A stretch of DNA of 64,000 nucleotides from Gammaproteobacteria bacterium UBA2679 (GTDB lineage: Bacteria > Pseudomonadota > Gammaproteobacteria > Pseudomonadales > Oleiphilaceae): NCBI GenBank assembly GCA_002354735.1, contig DEMD01000008.1:17032-81031 (forward strand). Direction: 5' to 3'. Shown here in pieces: positions 29,875-37,868 of the stretch. The translations under genes and the position numbers were made by a program. Position 1 is the stretch's first letter, and the number at the start of each line of letters is the position of its first letter. The notes under the pieces are model-generated. The model had not been told where the DNA came from, made no database searches, and saw only the letters and a program-made list of their open reading frames with translations.

Positions 29875-31995
29875 GTGAATCCAATTACAAAATCATTCCG
29901 CTATGGAAACGCTCAAGTCACATTCGAAACCGGTCGTGTCGCTCGTCAGGCTACAGCGGCTGTCATGGTCACGATTGATGATACGGTTGTGCTCTGTACT
30001 GTCGTTGCCCAAAAGGAAGCCGTGCCAGGCCGTGGATTTTTCCCTCTGTCGGTCCACTATCAGGAAAAGACCTACGCCGTGGGCAAGATTCCCGGTGGTT
30101 ACTTCAAGCGTGAAGGCCGACCAAGTGAGAAGGAGACGCTCACTTCGCGTCTGATCGACCGACCAGTTCGCCCGCTGTTCAAGAAGGGTTTTGATAACGA
30201 AGTTCAGATCCTCTGTACTGTTCTCTCAGCTGGCAAGACCCAGGATCCAGACATCGCAGCTATTCTCGGCACCGCAGCCGCTCTCGAAATTGCAGGTCTG
30301 CCTTTTGAGGGCCCACTGGCTGGTGCGCGTGTAGCGTATACCGACGAACTCGGCTACACGCTGAACCCAACCTTCGAATACCTCGAAAAGTCACGTCTCG
30401 ACATGGTCGTTGCGGGTACAGCCGATGCTGTGCTGATGGTTGAATCCGAAGCGAGTGAACTTTCCGAAGACATCATGCTCGGCGCTGTACTCTACGCCCA
30501 TGAAGAGATGCAGGTCGCTATCGAGGCCATCAAGGATTTTGCATCCAAGGTCGATATTCCGAAATTCGAGTGGACACCACCTTCAGTCAACGAAGAGCTC
30601 AAGGCGATTCTGGCCGACAAGTTCGGATCACGCGTCGCCGAGAGCTACACGATTCGTCAGAAGATGGAGCGGTACAAGGCGCTTGGCGATCTCAAGAAGG
30701 AAGCTGTGGAGCAGCTGAAGGCTGACGAGAATGGCAACGGTTTTGATGCGGAAGAGATCAAGAGCTACTTCAGCAAGCTCGAGAAAGCCACTGTTCGAAA
30801 TCAGATTCTTGACAAGCAGCCGCGTATTGATGGTCGTGACACCACGACTGTGCGGCCGATTTCCGTTGAAGTAGGTGTACTGCCGAATGCCCACGGCTCA
30901 GCACTCTTCACCCGTGGTGAAACGCAGGCTCTTGTAGTGGCCACGTTGGGTAGCACGCGTGACGTCATGCGCATAGATGCCCTGGAAGGCGAGAAGAAAG
31001 AGAACTTCCTGTTCCATTACAACTTCCCTCCGTACTCGGTCGGTGAAGTTTCGAGGATCGGTGGCGTAGGCCGTCGGGAGATAGGTCACGGCCGTCTGGC
31101 TCGTCGTGGTATTCAGGCGATGATGCCGAACTATGACGATTTCCCATACGCCCTTCGCGTGGTATCAGAGATCACCGAGTCCAATGGCTCCAGCTCGATG
31201 GCCAGTGTGTGCGGTAGCTCGCTTGCCCTTATGGATGCCGGTGTGCCGCTGAAAGCACCTGTTGCTGGTATCGCAATGGGTCTCATCAAGGAAGGTGATC
31301 GTTTTGCAGTACTGACCGATATCCTCGGCGACGAAGATCACCTCGGCGACATGGACTTCAAAGTGGCTGGTAGCAAAGGTGGTATCACTGCGCTGCAGAT
31401 GGATATCAAGATTACCGGCATTACAGAAGAAATCATGGAGCAGGCGCTCAACCAGGCCAAGGATGCGAGACTGCACATCCTGGGCGAGATGAACGCTGTT
31501 CTGGCGCTGTCACGTGAAGAACTGGCGGACAATGCACCGAAAATGAAAACCATCAAGATCGATGCCGAGAAAATCCGTGACATCATCGGTAAGGGCGGCG
31601 CAACTATCCGTTCTATCTGTGAAGAGTCTGGTGCATCCATCGACATCGAAGACGACGGTACCATCAAGATATTCGCGGCGGACAAGGCGTCTTCCGACAA
31701 GGCCCTGTTCCGTATCAATGAAATTACTGCTGAAGCGGAAATCGGCCGTGTGTATCAAGGTCGCGTGGAGCGGATCGTGGACTTCGGTGCGTTCGTCAAC
31801 TTCCTGCCTGGCAAGGACGGTCTGGTCCACATCTCGCAAATCTCCCAGGAGCGCGTCGAGAATGTGTCTGACTACATCAAGGAAGGCGACATGGTGCCTG
31901 TGAAGGTGCTGGACGTCGACAATCGAGGCCGCGTGAAGCTGTCCATGAAGGAAGTGACCGAAGAAGACAAGGCTGAGCTGCAGTCTGCAGAATAA
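29875..31995 (+). CDS. pnp: Polyribonucleotide nucleotidyltransferase (PNPase)
   Basis: PNPase is the phosphorolytic 3'-5' exoribonuclease of the degradosome. The 706-residue protein has two RNase PH domains ([21 protein letters not shown] at the start; [23 protein letters not shown] in the second), FPPYSVGEV, then a KH domain ([20 protein letters not shown]) and an S1 domain ([24 protein letters not shown]). The GTG at 29875 has AAGGAA at ideal spacing and gives the standard N-terminus; the in-frame ATG at 29824 is rejected. Confidence 0.97.
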   Translation: MNPITKSFRYGNAQVTFETGRVARQATAAVMVTIDDTVVLCTVVAQKEAVPGRGFFPLSVHYQEKTYAVGKIPGGYFKREGRPSEKETLTSRLIDRPVRPLFKKGFDNEVQILCTVLSAGKTQDPDIAAILGTAAALEIAGLPFEGPLAGARVAYTDELGYTLNPTFEYLEKSRLDMVVAGTADAVLMVESEASELSEDIMLGAVLYAHEEMQVAIEAIKDFASKVDIPKFEWTPPSVNEELKAILADKFGSRVAESYTIRQKMERYKALGDLKKEAVEQLKADENGNGFDAEEIKSYFSKLEKATVRNQILDKQPRIDGRDTTTVRPISVEVGVLPNAHGSALFTRGETQALVVATLGSTRDVMRIDALEGEKKENFLFHYNFPPYSVGEVSRIGGVGRREIGHGRLARRGIQAMMPNYDDFPYALRVVSEITESNGSSSMASVCGSSLALMDAGVPLKAPVAGIAMGLIKEGDRFAVLTDILGDEDHLGDMDFKVAGSKGGITALQMDIKITGITEEIMEQALNQAKDARLHILGEMNAVLALSREELADNAPKMKTIKIDAEKIRDIIGKGGATIRSICEESGASIDIEDDGTIKIFAADKASSDKALFRINEITAEAEIGRVYQGRVERIVDFGAFVNFLPGKDGLVHISQISQERVENVSDYIKEGDMVPVKVLDVDNRGRVKLSMKEVTEEDKAELQSAE

Positions 31996-32008
31996 GCCTT
32001 GGCAGTGC

Positions 32009-32040
32009 TGTCCGAAGACCTCGAAATCAGGCTTCGGACA
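32009..32040 (+). other. Stem-loop after pnp
   Basis: TGTCCGAAG (32009-32017) and CTTCGGACA (32032-32040) form a perfect 9-bp stem with a 14-base loop, directly after the pnp stop. There is no T-run, so it is more likely a 3'-end stabilising structure than a terminator. Confidence 0.4.
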
Positions 32041-32085
32041 CTACGGTCACTAGTATCGCAGGCAGGGGAGAAGATCCCTGGCCTG

Positions 32086-32124
32086 AAAACAGAAACGGCG
32101 CCTCGGGGCGCCGTTTCTGTTTTT
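32086..32124. terminator. Strong bidirectional terminator between pnp and livF
   Basis: A 17-bp stem AAAACAGAAACGGCGCC / GGCGCCGTTTCTGTTTT with a TCGG tetraloop is flanked by A's on one side and T's on the other. It serves both convergent transcripts, pnp on the plus and livF on the minus strand. Confidence 0.93.
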
Positions 32125-32147
32125 AACTCGTAGCCAGTCTGGCTGAA

Positions 32148-32849
32148 TCAGCCGCCGAGGTAGGCGTTCTTCACTGCGTCATTGGCGAGAAGTGCGTCTC
32201 CGGTGTCGTCCAACACGATGCTACCATTTTCCAACACATAGCCACGGTCTGCGAGTTGCAGCGCCTGGTTGGCGTTCTGCTCAACCAGAAAGATGGTCAT
32301 ACCCTTGTCCCGCAGCGTTTCAATCGTCGAGAAAATCTGCTGAATGATAATAGGCGCAAGGCCGAGCGATGGCTCGTCTAGGAGCAAAAGTCGAGGCTTG
32401 CTCATAAGAGCCCGCCCGATTGCCAACATTTGCTGCTCACCACCCGACATGGTTCCTGCACGCTGCTCCTTGCGCTCCGCCAGCCGCGGAAAGAGCTCGA
32501 ACACTTCATCAAGGATACGGTGGAAACTGGCTTTGTCGGTAAAGAAGCCACCCATGTGCAGGTTCTCTATTACAGTCATGCCTGAGAAGACTCGACGGCC
32601 CTCAGGTACCACAGCGATGCCCGAACGCATGATCTCAGCCGTAGGCAGTTCGTGAATTGGATTACCGTCGAACTCGATAGTGCCGCTACTTGCCCGCGGG
32701 TCTCCGCAGAGTGTCATCAGCAGGGTCGTCTTTCCGGCACCATTGGCACCGATCAGAGTGACGATTTCGTTCTGCTTCACTTCCAGCGTAATTCCGTGAA
32801 GCGCCTCAATCTTGCCGTAATGGGCATGAACCTCATTGAAACGTAGCAT
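32148..32849 (-). CDS. livF: Branched-chain amino acid ABC transporter ATP-binding protein LivF
   Basis: LivF is one of the two ATPases of the Liv high-affinity leucine/isoleucine/valine importer. The 233-residue protein has Walker A GANGAGKTT, the signature TMSGGEQQMLAIGRALM, Walker B LLLLDEPSLGLAP, and the LivF-typical opening MLRFNEVHAHYGKIEALHG. Its ATG overlaps the livG stop by one base. It is the last gene of the minus-strand livJ-livHMGF cluster. Confidence 0.95.
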   Translation of the reverse strand: MLRFNEVHAHYGKIEALHGITLEVKQNEIVTLIGANGAGKTTLLMTLCGDPRASSGTIEFDGNPIHELPTAEIMRSGIAVVPEGRRVFSGMTVIENLHMGGFFTDKASFHRILDEVFELFPRLAERKEQRAGTMSGGEQQMLAIGRALMSKPRLLLLDEPSLGLAPIIIQQIFSTIETLRDKGMTIFLVEQNANQALQLADRGYVLENGSIVLDDTGDALLANDAVKNAYLGG

Positions 32850-33604
32850 CAGGCTTCTCCCAAATAGGCTTTGATGACTTCGGGATTGTTACGAATCTCT
32901 TCGGGTGTGCCAGTCGCCAGAGGCCGGCCCTGGTTGACCACATAGATTCGGTCCGATATGTCCATCACCAGTCCCATATCATGTTCGATCAGGAGGATTG
33001 CCACGTTGTAGTCCAGCTTCAGGCGCATGATCAGCTCGTTGAGGTCGCGCGTCTCTCGCGGGTTCAGGCCTGCAGCCGGCTCATCCAGCAGCAGCGCGTG
33101 AGGCTCGGTTACCATGCATCGTGCGATTTCCAGCCGGCGTTGCTGACCGTAAGAGAGATTGGCAGCTTCACGGTTGGCTACCTGTATCAGGTCAAGCTTC
33201 TCGAGCCAGTAAGTGGCCCGCTCCATGGCGTCCTCTTCACGTTGACGGTAATTCTTGGTGGCGAACAGCCCGGCCAGCAGGCCTGTGTTGACGTGGCGAT
33301 GCTGGGCGACGAGCAGGTTCTCGATCACGGTCATGCTGCCGAACAGACGCACGTGCTGGAAGGTCCGCACCATGCCCAAGCGGGAAATCTTGAAGTCCGG
33401 CAAATTGTGGATAGGCGAGTTCCTGAAGCTGATTTCGCCGCCACTTGGCTTATAAAAGCCACTGATGCAATTGAAAATGGTTGTCTTGCCAGCACCGTTT
33501 GGTCCTATGACAGACACAATCTCCTGTTCATTCAGGTCAAGGTTTACCTGGTCGACGGCAACAAGGCCGCCAAAGCGCATGGTCAGATCTCTGACTCTCA
33601 ACAT
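32849..33604 (-). CDS. livG: Branched-chain amino acid ABC transporter ATP-binding protein LivG
   Basis: LivG is the second ATPase of the Liv importer. The 251-residue protein shows MRFGGLVAVDQVNLDL, Walker A GPNGAGKTT, the LivG-specific FQHVRLFGSMTVIENL and NREAANLSYGQQRRLEIARCM signature, and Walker B ALLLDEPAAGLNP. The ATG at 33604 has AGGAAAT in front and is preferred over an in-frame start at 33679 that would lie inside livM. It is coupled to livF by a one-base overlap. Confidence 0.95.
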   Translation of the reverse strand: MLRVRDLTMRFGGLVAVDQVNLDLNEQEIVSVIGPNGAGKTTIFNCISGFYKPSGGEISFRNSPIHNLPDFKISRLGMVRTFQHVRLFGSMTVIENLLVAQHRHVNTGLLAGLFATKNYRQREEDAMERATYWLEKLDLIQVANREAANLSYGQQRRLEIARCMVTEPHALLLDEPAAGLNPRETRDLNELIMRLKLDYNVAILLIEHDMGLVMDISDRIYVVNQGRPLATGTPEEIRNNPEVIKAYLGEA

Positions 33605-33609
33605 ATTTC

Positions 33610-34917
33610 CTACGACTCCTGTGAGGTCTTGATCTGAATGTGTGAGCGCTTGACCGGCAGGAGCCCTTCGGGCCGCCATATCATCATCAGCACCATCATG
33701 GCGCCGAAGATCAGCATGCGGTATTCAGCGAACTCCCTGGCTAGCTCTGGTAGAACGATCATGACGACAGCGGCGCAAATGACCCCGATCTGAGAGCCCA
33801 TTCCGCCAAGTACGACGATGGCCAGAATGATGGCCGATTCTATAAAGGTGAACGATTCAGGGCTGATGAACCCCTGACGTGCAGCAAAGAAACAGCCGGC
33901 GAAGCCTGCGAAGCTGGCGCCTATAGTGAAGGCAGAAAGCTTGATCCCAGTCTTGTTCAAGCCGAGCGAACGGCTGGCGATTTCATCTTCACGCAAGGCT
34001 TCCCAGGCGCGACCCACCGGCATTTTTGTCAGCCGGCGAATCACGAACAAGGTCAGTAGGACCAGCGCCAGTGCGATAAGGTAAAGAAACATGACCTTGG
34101 TTTCCGAGCTGTATTCAAGCCCGAAGAATTCATGAAAAGTCAGGTTGCCTTCTTCCTTGGCACGTCGGCCAAATTCCAGGGCTACCAGCGCTGGCTCCGG
34201 TTCAAGCTGTATCACAGGCAGGGTAGGCTTTGGGATGCCGCCGATACCGTTCGGACCGCCCGTGAGATCCGTATGAATATTGAGAAGTTCACGGATGATC
34301 TCACCGAAACCGAGCGTCACGATCGCGAGATAATCGCCCCGCAGGCGCAAAACTGGAAAGCCGAGTAAAAAACCGAAGAAAGCGGCTAACAGCCCGCCTA
34401 TGGGCAAAGCCACCCAGAACGAGACACCCCAGTACTGTGACAACAGCGCATAGCTGTAGGCGCCTACCGCATAGAAGGCGACGTAACCGAGGTCTAGAAG
34501 GCCGGCAAGACCGACAACGATGTTGAGACCAAGCCCAAGCATGACATAGATCAGCACCAGCGTGGCCAGATCGATGTTGCCGCGATCACTGATGAAGGGC
34601 CAGATCAACGCGAGACAAAGCAGCGCTGCCAATGCCACCTTCTCGAACTTCTGCTCGAAACCATCGTCAAAATTGAAGCGACCGTGGCTGGCGTGAACAC
34701 CAAGGACGCGTTGTCGGACGGCGGTGATAGCCGGTCTGAAGAGCTGAAAGAAGAACACGGCAGCGACGCCTAGACCAATCAGGATCCAGGTCTCGGTATC
34801 GGCACCATTCACACTCAGGGTAACACCTTCCCGCTCCAGCTTGAGGCCGAGCAAGGGGAAAGTCAGGATGAACATAATGACAGCAGCTAAAGCTGCGTTG
34901 GGTAAGGTTGAGCGCAT
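33610..34917 (-). CDS. livM: Branched-chain amino acid ABC transporter permease LivM
   Basis: LivM is a membrane-spanning subunit of the Liv importer. The 435-residue protein has an N-terminal extension with two hydrophobic helices (residues 1-60, DUF3382-like as in E. coli LivM), a soluble stretch, then the permease core. Typical features are [50 protein letters not shown] and the EAA-like [19 protein letters not shown]. The gene ends 5 bases before livG. Confidence 0.95.
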   Translation of the reverse strand: MRSTLPNAALAAVIMFILTFPLLGLKLEREGVTLSVNGADTETWILIGLGVAAVFFFQLFRPAITAVRQRVLGVHASHGRFNFDDGFEQKFEKVALAALLCLALIWPFISDRGNIDLATLVLIYVMLGLGLNIVVGLAGLLDLGYVAFYAVGAYSYALLSQYWGVSFWVALPIGGLLAAFFGFLLGFPVLRLRGDYLAIVTLGFGEIIRELLNIHTDLTGGPNGIGGIPKPTLPVIQLEPEPALVALEFGRRAKEEGNLTFHEFFGLEYSSETKVMFLYLIALALVLLTLFVIRRLTKMPVGRAWEALREDEIASRSLGLNKTGIKLSAFTIGASFAGFAGCFFAARQGFISPESFTFIESAIILAIVVLGGMGSQIGVICAAVVMIVLPELAREFAEYRMLIFGAMMVLMMIWRPEGLLPVKRSHIQIKTSQES

Positions 34918-34928
34918 GCTGGCGTATC

Positions 34929-35852
34929 CTAGATTTTTTCGACTTCAGGCTTTCCGAGTATCCCCGTCGGCCGGAACAGCAGTATGAGAACCAGCAGCGC
35001 AAAAGCGACCACGTTGCGATATTCAGAGCTGATATAAGCGGCGGTCATGCTCTCGGCAACGCCAAGAATGAGACCTCCCAGTACAGCACCAGGTATGCTG
35101 CCAATGCCGCCGAGTACGGCCGCGGTGAAGGCTTTCAGCCCGGCAATAAAGCCGATGAAGGGATTGGCTACGCCATAATGCATGCCGAGAAGCAGGCCAG
35201 CGACTGCCGCAAGGGCTGCGCCGATGATAAAGGTGATGGCTATGATCTTGTTAGTGTCGATACCGAGCAGACTCGCCATCTTCATGTCTGCTGACACGGC
35301 ACGACAGGCTCGTCCGGTACGAGATCTGGAAATGAACCAGGATAGCAACGCCATGCTGATCAGCGTGACCACCAGGATGATCATCTGCATGTATGAGAGC
35401 GTGGCCTGGAAGGCGTCGTCATCACCCATGGTGATGCCGCCCGATACCATCTGCGGCAGCGCGACGTCCCGTGAGCTCTGACCCAGTAACACATAGTTCT
35501 GCAGGAAGATGCTCATGCCGATAGCGGAGATCAATGGAATCAGTCTGTTCCCGCCTCGCAGAGGACGGTAGGCCACACGTTCAAGTGCGTAGCCGAAAGT
35601 GCTCGAAATGAGCACCGTGGTCAGGAGCGCTATCAGGAAGACCACCGGCAGATATTCGATGCCAAGCATGGCCAGACAGGTGATGGCTATGAAGGCCACA
35701 TACGTCGAGATCATGTAGATTTCGCCGTGGGCGAAATTGATCATTCCGATAATGCCATAGACCATTGTGTAGCCGATGGCGATGAGCGCATAGGCGCTGC
35801 CGAGGGTAATGCCGTTTATGAATTGTTGTAGGAAATAGTAGAAATCGCCCAT
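34929..35852 (-). CDS. livH: Branched-chain amino acid ABC transporter permease LivH
   Basis: LivH is the other membrane subunit of the Liv importer. The 307-residue protein begins with the family pattern [38 protein letters not shown] and includes the cytoplasmic EAA-like loop [19 protein letters not shown] and the repeated glycine-rich helices of the BPD_transp_2 domain. It is 11 bases upstream of livM. A terminator-like hairpin separates it from livJ. Confidence 0.95.
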   Translation of the reverse strand: MGDFYYFLQQFINGITLGSAYALIAIGYTMVYGIIGMINFAHGEIYMISTYVAFIAITCLAMLGIEYLPVVFLIALLTTVLISSTFGYALERVAYRPLRGGNRLIPLISAIGMSIFLQNYVLLGQSSRDVALPQMVSGGITMGDDDAFQATLSYMQMIILVVTLISMALLSWFISRSRTGRACRAVSADMKMASLLGIDTNKIIAITFIIGAALAAVAGLLLGMHYGVANPFIGFIAGLKAFTAAVLGGIGSIPGAVLGGLILGVAESMTAAYISSEYRNVVAFALLVLILLFRPTGILGKPEVEKI

Positions 35853-35877
35853 GTGTAATGCTCTTCTCTGATCATGC

Positions 35878-35906
35878 GAAAAGCCCAGCTTGTGGCTGGG
35901 CTTTTC
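35878..35906 (-). terminator. Hairpin between livJ and livH (partial terminator)
   Basis: GAAAAGCCCAGC (35878-35889) pairs with GCTGGGCTTTTC (35895-35906), a 12-bp stem with T's on either strand. It lies after livJ and before livHMGF, so it probably terminates most transcripts. That would give more binding protein than permease, as is common in ABC operons (inference). Confidence 0.75.
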
Positions 35907-35982
35907 AGTCTACATTCACTGTCGCCGCCAACAAGGCTGTAGCCATGGCAGCGGCGCCCGCAAAACGGTGGCTATCCTACCA

Positions 35983-37098
35983 CTATTCTGCAGCAGTTTT
36001 GGTACCATCCTTGTGCCAATTGTAAACTTCGAACTTGAAGTTCGCGATGTCGCCTTTCTCATTAAAGGCAATCTCGCCCATGGGCGTCTGGAAGCTGTTG
36101 TTGTGAATGTATTTGGCGACCTTGGATGTGTCAGTGCTGTCTGCACCTTCTATAGCATCGGCAATGACCTTCACCGCAGCGTAAGATGTGAGGACGAAGG
36201 CGCCGCTCGCATCTTCCTTCTTGGCTTCGAATGCCTTGACCAGATCCTTGTTTTCTTCGCGCTTGTCGAAAGCTGGTGGCAGGGTCACCAGAAGTCCTTC
36301 GGAGGCGTCACCAGCAATGGTGCTGATATCCTTGTTACCTACGCCTTCAGGTCCCATGTACTGGGCTTTGAAATTCTTCTCGGCAGACTGGCGCAGTAGC
36401 AGGCCAAGTTCCGGGTGATAGCCGCCGTAGTAAACGAAGTCCACTTTCTCTTTCTGCATCTTGGAGATCAGCGAAGAGAAGTCCTTGTCACCCTTGTTGA
36501 TACCTTCAAACATCACGACCTGGACGCCTTTCTCTTTGAGGCTGTCACGGACCGAAGTGGCAATACCTTCGCCATACTGCTGCTTGTCGTGAATGACGGC
36601 GACAGCCTTTGGCTTGACCTTGTCTGCGATATAAGTAGCGGCGGTAGGGCCCTGATCACTGTCCAGGCCGATGGTACGGAAAATCATGGTATAGCCGCGG
36701 TCACTGATCTCAGGGCTTGTCGAGGCCGGGGTGATCATGACGATGCCTTCGTCTTCATAAATAGTCGAAGCAGGCTGGGTCGCACCGGAGCAGAGGTGGC
36801 CGACCACGAATTTGTAACCTTCGTTGACAATCTTGTTGGCTACGAGGTTGGCCTGCTTTGGCTCGCAAGCGTCATCGAAAATTTCTGCCTTCAGCATTTT
36901 GCCATCGACACCGCCGGCTTTGTTGATCTGCTCAACCGCCATCTTGGCACCCATGAACTGCATGTCACCGTATTGAGCGACATCGCCAGTTGCAGGGCCG
37001 GCAATGGCAATCTTGATGTCTTCCGCGATTGCTGTCATTGCAGTCATGGAGCAGGCCGCAAATGTGGCAACCGTGGTCAGTCTTATAATTTTTTTCAT
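35983..37098 (-). CDS. livJ: Branched-chain amino acid ABC transporter substrate-binding protein
   Basis: This 371-residue periplasmic type I binding protein (Peripla_BP_6 / Leu-Ile-Val family) captures the ligand for LivHMGF. It has a signal peptide (KKIIRLTTVATFAACSMTAMTAIA) cleaved before EDIKIAIAGP. Family stretches include GPATGDVAQYGDMQFMGAKMAVEQIN, PASTSPEISDRGYTMIFRT and VDFVYYGGYHPELGLLLRQ. The start at 37098 is preceded by GTGGGA; an in-frame start at 37176 would bury the signal peptide. Exact ligand preference cannot be read. Confidence 0.95.
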   Translation of the reverse strand: MKKIIRLTTVATFAACSMTAMTAIAEDIKIAIAGPATGDVAQYGDMQFMGAKMAVEQINKAGGVDGKMLKAEIFDDACEPKQANLVANKIVNEGYKFVVGHLCSGATQPASTIYEDEGIVMITPASTSPEISDRGYTMIFRTIGLDSDQGPTAATYIADKVKPKAVAVIHDKQQYGEGIATSVRDSLKEKGVQVVMFEGINKGDKDFSSLISKMQKEKVDFVYYGGYHPELGLLLRQSAEKNFKAQYMGPEGVGNKDISTIAGDASEGLLVTLPPAFDKREENKDLVKAFEAKKEDASGAFVLTSYAAVKVIADAIEGADSTDTSKVAKYIHNNSFQTPMGEIAFNEKGDIANFKFEVYNWHKDGTKTAAE

Positions 37099-37278
37099 GT
37101 CCCACTTTTCCTGTTTCAGTATGAGAGGCTCATGCGGCGATCGATTCGGCCAGCATTGCAGCGATACTACTGGCAATTGTTCGCGGAGAAAAGTGGCAGC
37201 GTCAGGGTGACGCGGCGGTGCACTGGCCTATACTTGATCGTTGGACGTATTTTCCAGACATCTACTCGCGGAGGAATC

Positions 37279-37341
37279 GTGACGGCAAGAATCGGGCATC
37301 ACCGTGGCGAACACATTTTGTCCGCCATGCGAACTCTATGA
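37279..37341 (+). CDS. 20-codon ORF coupled to the PilZ gene (possible leader peptide)
   Basis: A GTG at 37279 has a near-perfect Shine-Dalgarno (GGAGGAATC) and opens a 20-codon frame. Its TGA stop overlaps the ATG of the next gene (ATGA at 37338-37341). The downstream ATG itself has no recognisable ribosome binding site, so translation of the PilZ gene may depend on this short frame. The peptide is basic and resembles no known family. Alternatively a base error here could join the two frames. Confidence 0.4.
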   Translation: MTARIGHHRGEHILSAMRTL

Positions 37342-37670
37342 GCAGCGAAGAAGGTCGACGTAGTCCCCGCCGGGCAGCTGGCTGGCGCTGTATTGCGCAA
37401 GCGCCTGATAAATCTATGAGCCTTTGCAAAGTTGAGAACGCTTCAGCACAGGGTTTCCTACTCGATACCGAGATTCAGTACCCACTAAATACCAGGCTTA
37501 TGTTGCGTATAGAGGTCCGTCATGGCGGCAAGACCTGGGAGTTTCTCTGCATCGTTGTCGTTCGCCATAGCGTTATTCGAAGCGCAAGCTACATGGCCGG
37601 GACGGAGATCGAAAAAATCTCCGAGAAAGACGAAAAATTCCTTCACGATTACTCATTCAGCATCGTCTGA
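37338..37670 (+). CDS. PilZ-domain protein (probable c-di-GMP binding)
   Basis: The 110-residue protein has the PilZ signature: an arginine cluster at the N-terminus (RRSPRR, fitting RxxxR-type c-di-GMP contacts) followed by VENASAQGFLL, matching [D/N]xSxxG. Hydrophobic beta strands follow (LMLRIEVRHGG, FLCIVVVR). PilZ proteins read cyclic-di-GMP to control motility or surface polymers; the target here is unknown. The start ATG at 37338 overlaps a short upstream frame. The same reading is open back to 37218, but without ribosome binding signals. Confidence 0.65.
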   Translation: MSSEEGRRSPRRAAGWRCIAQAPDKSMSLCKVENASAQGFLLDTEIQYPLNTRLMLRIEVRHGGKTWEFLCIVVVRHSVIRSASYMAGTEIEKISEKDEKFLHDYSFSIV

Positions 37671-37686
37671 AGTCCCTCAGTAACCG

Positions 37687-37710
37687 CAGGCGCTCGATAT
37701 CCTGCGCCTG
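37687..37710 (+). terminator. Weak hairpin after the PilZ gene
   Basis: CAGGCG (37687-37692) pairs with CGCCTG (37705-37710) across a 12-base loop, followed by TTTCTGCGTTTATT. It may be a weak terminator for the PilZ transcript. The rest of the roughly 200-base gap to aceE holds no other clear signal. Confidence 0.35.
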
Positions 37711-37868
37711 TTTCTGCGTTTATTCTTATCCAGCCCTTTATTTCCCTGCTCGATTGTTCATATAGTTGGGCACGCCGAAAGTATGACGCAAGGCTGTGAG
37801 CCGCTCGTTTTCGTAGTTGCTATCTAGTGGTTCCTCATTAAATCGATAATAAAATTCAGGAGCGTTCG

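Noticed and set aside
36415..37341. Plus-strand reading of 308 codons opposite livJ
   Set aside because: It is the antisense of a clear livJ gene, has no family resemblance and no convincing ribosome binding site. Only its last 20 codons from GTG 37279 are considered separately.
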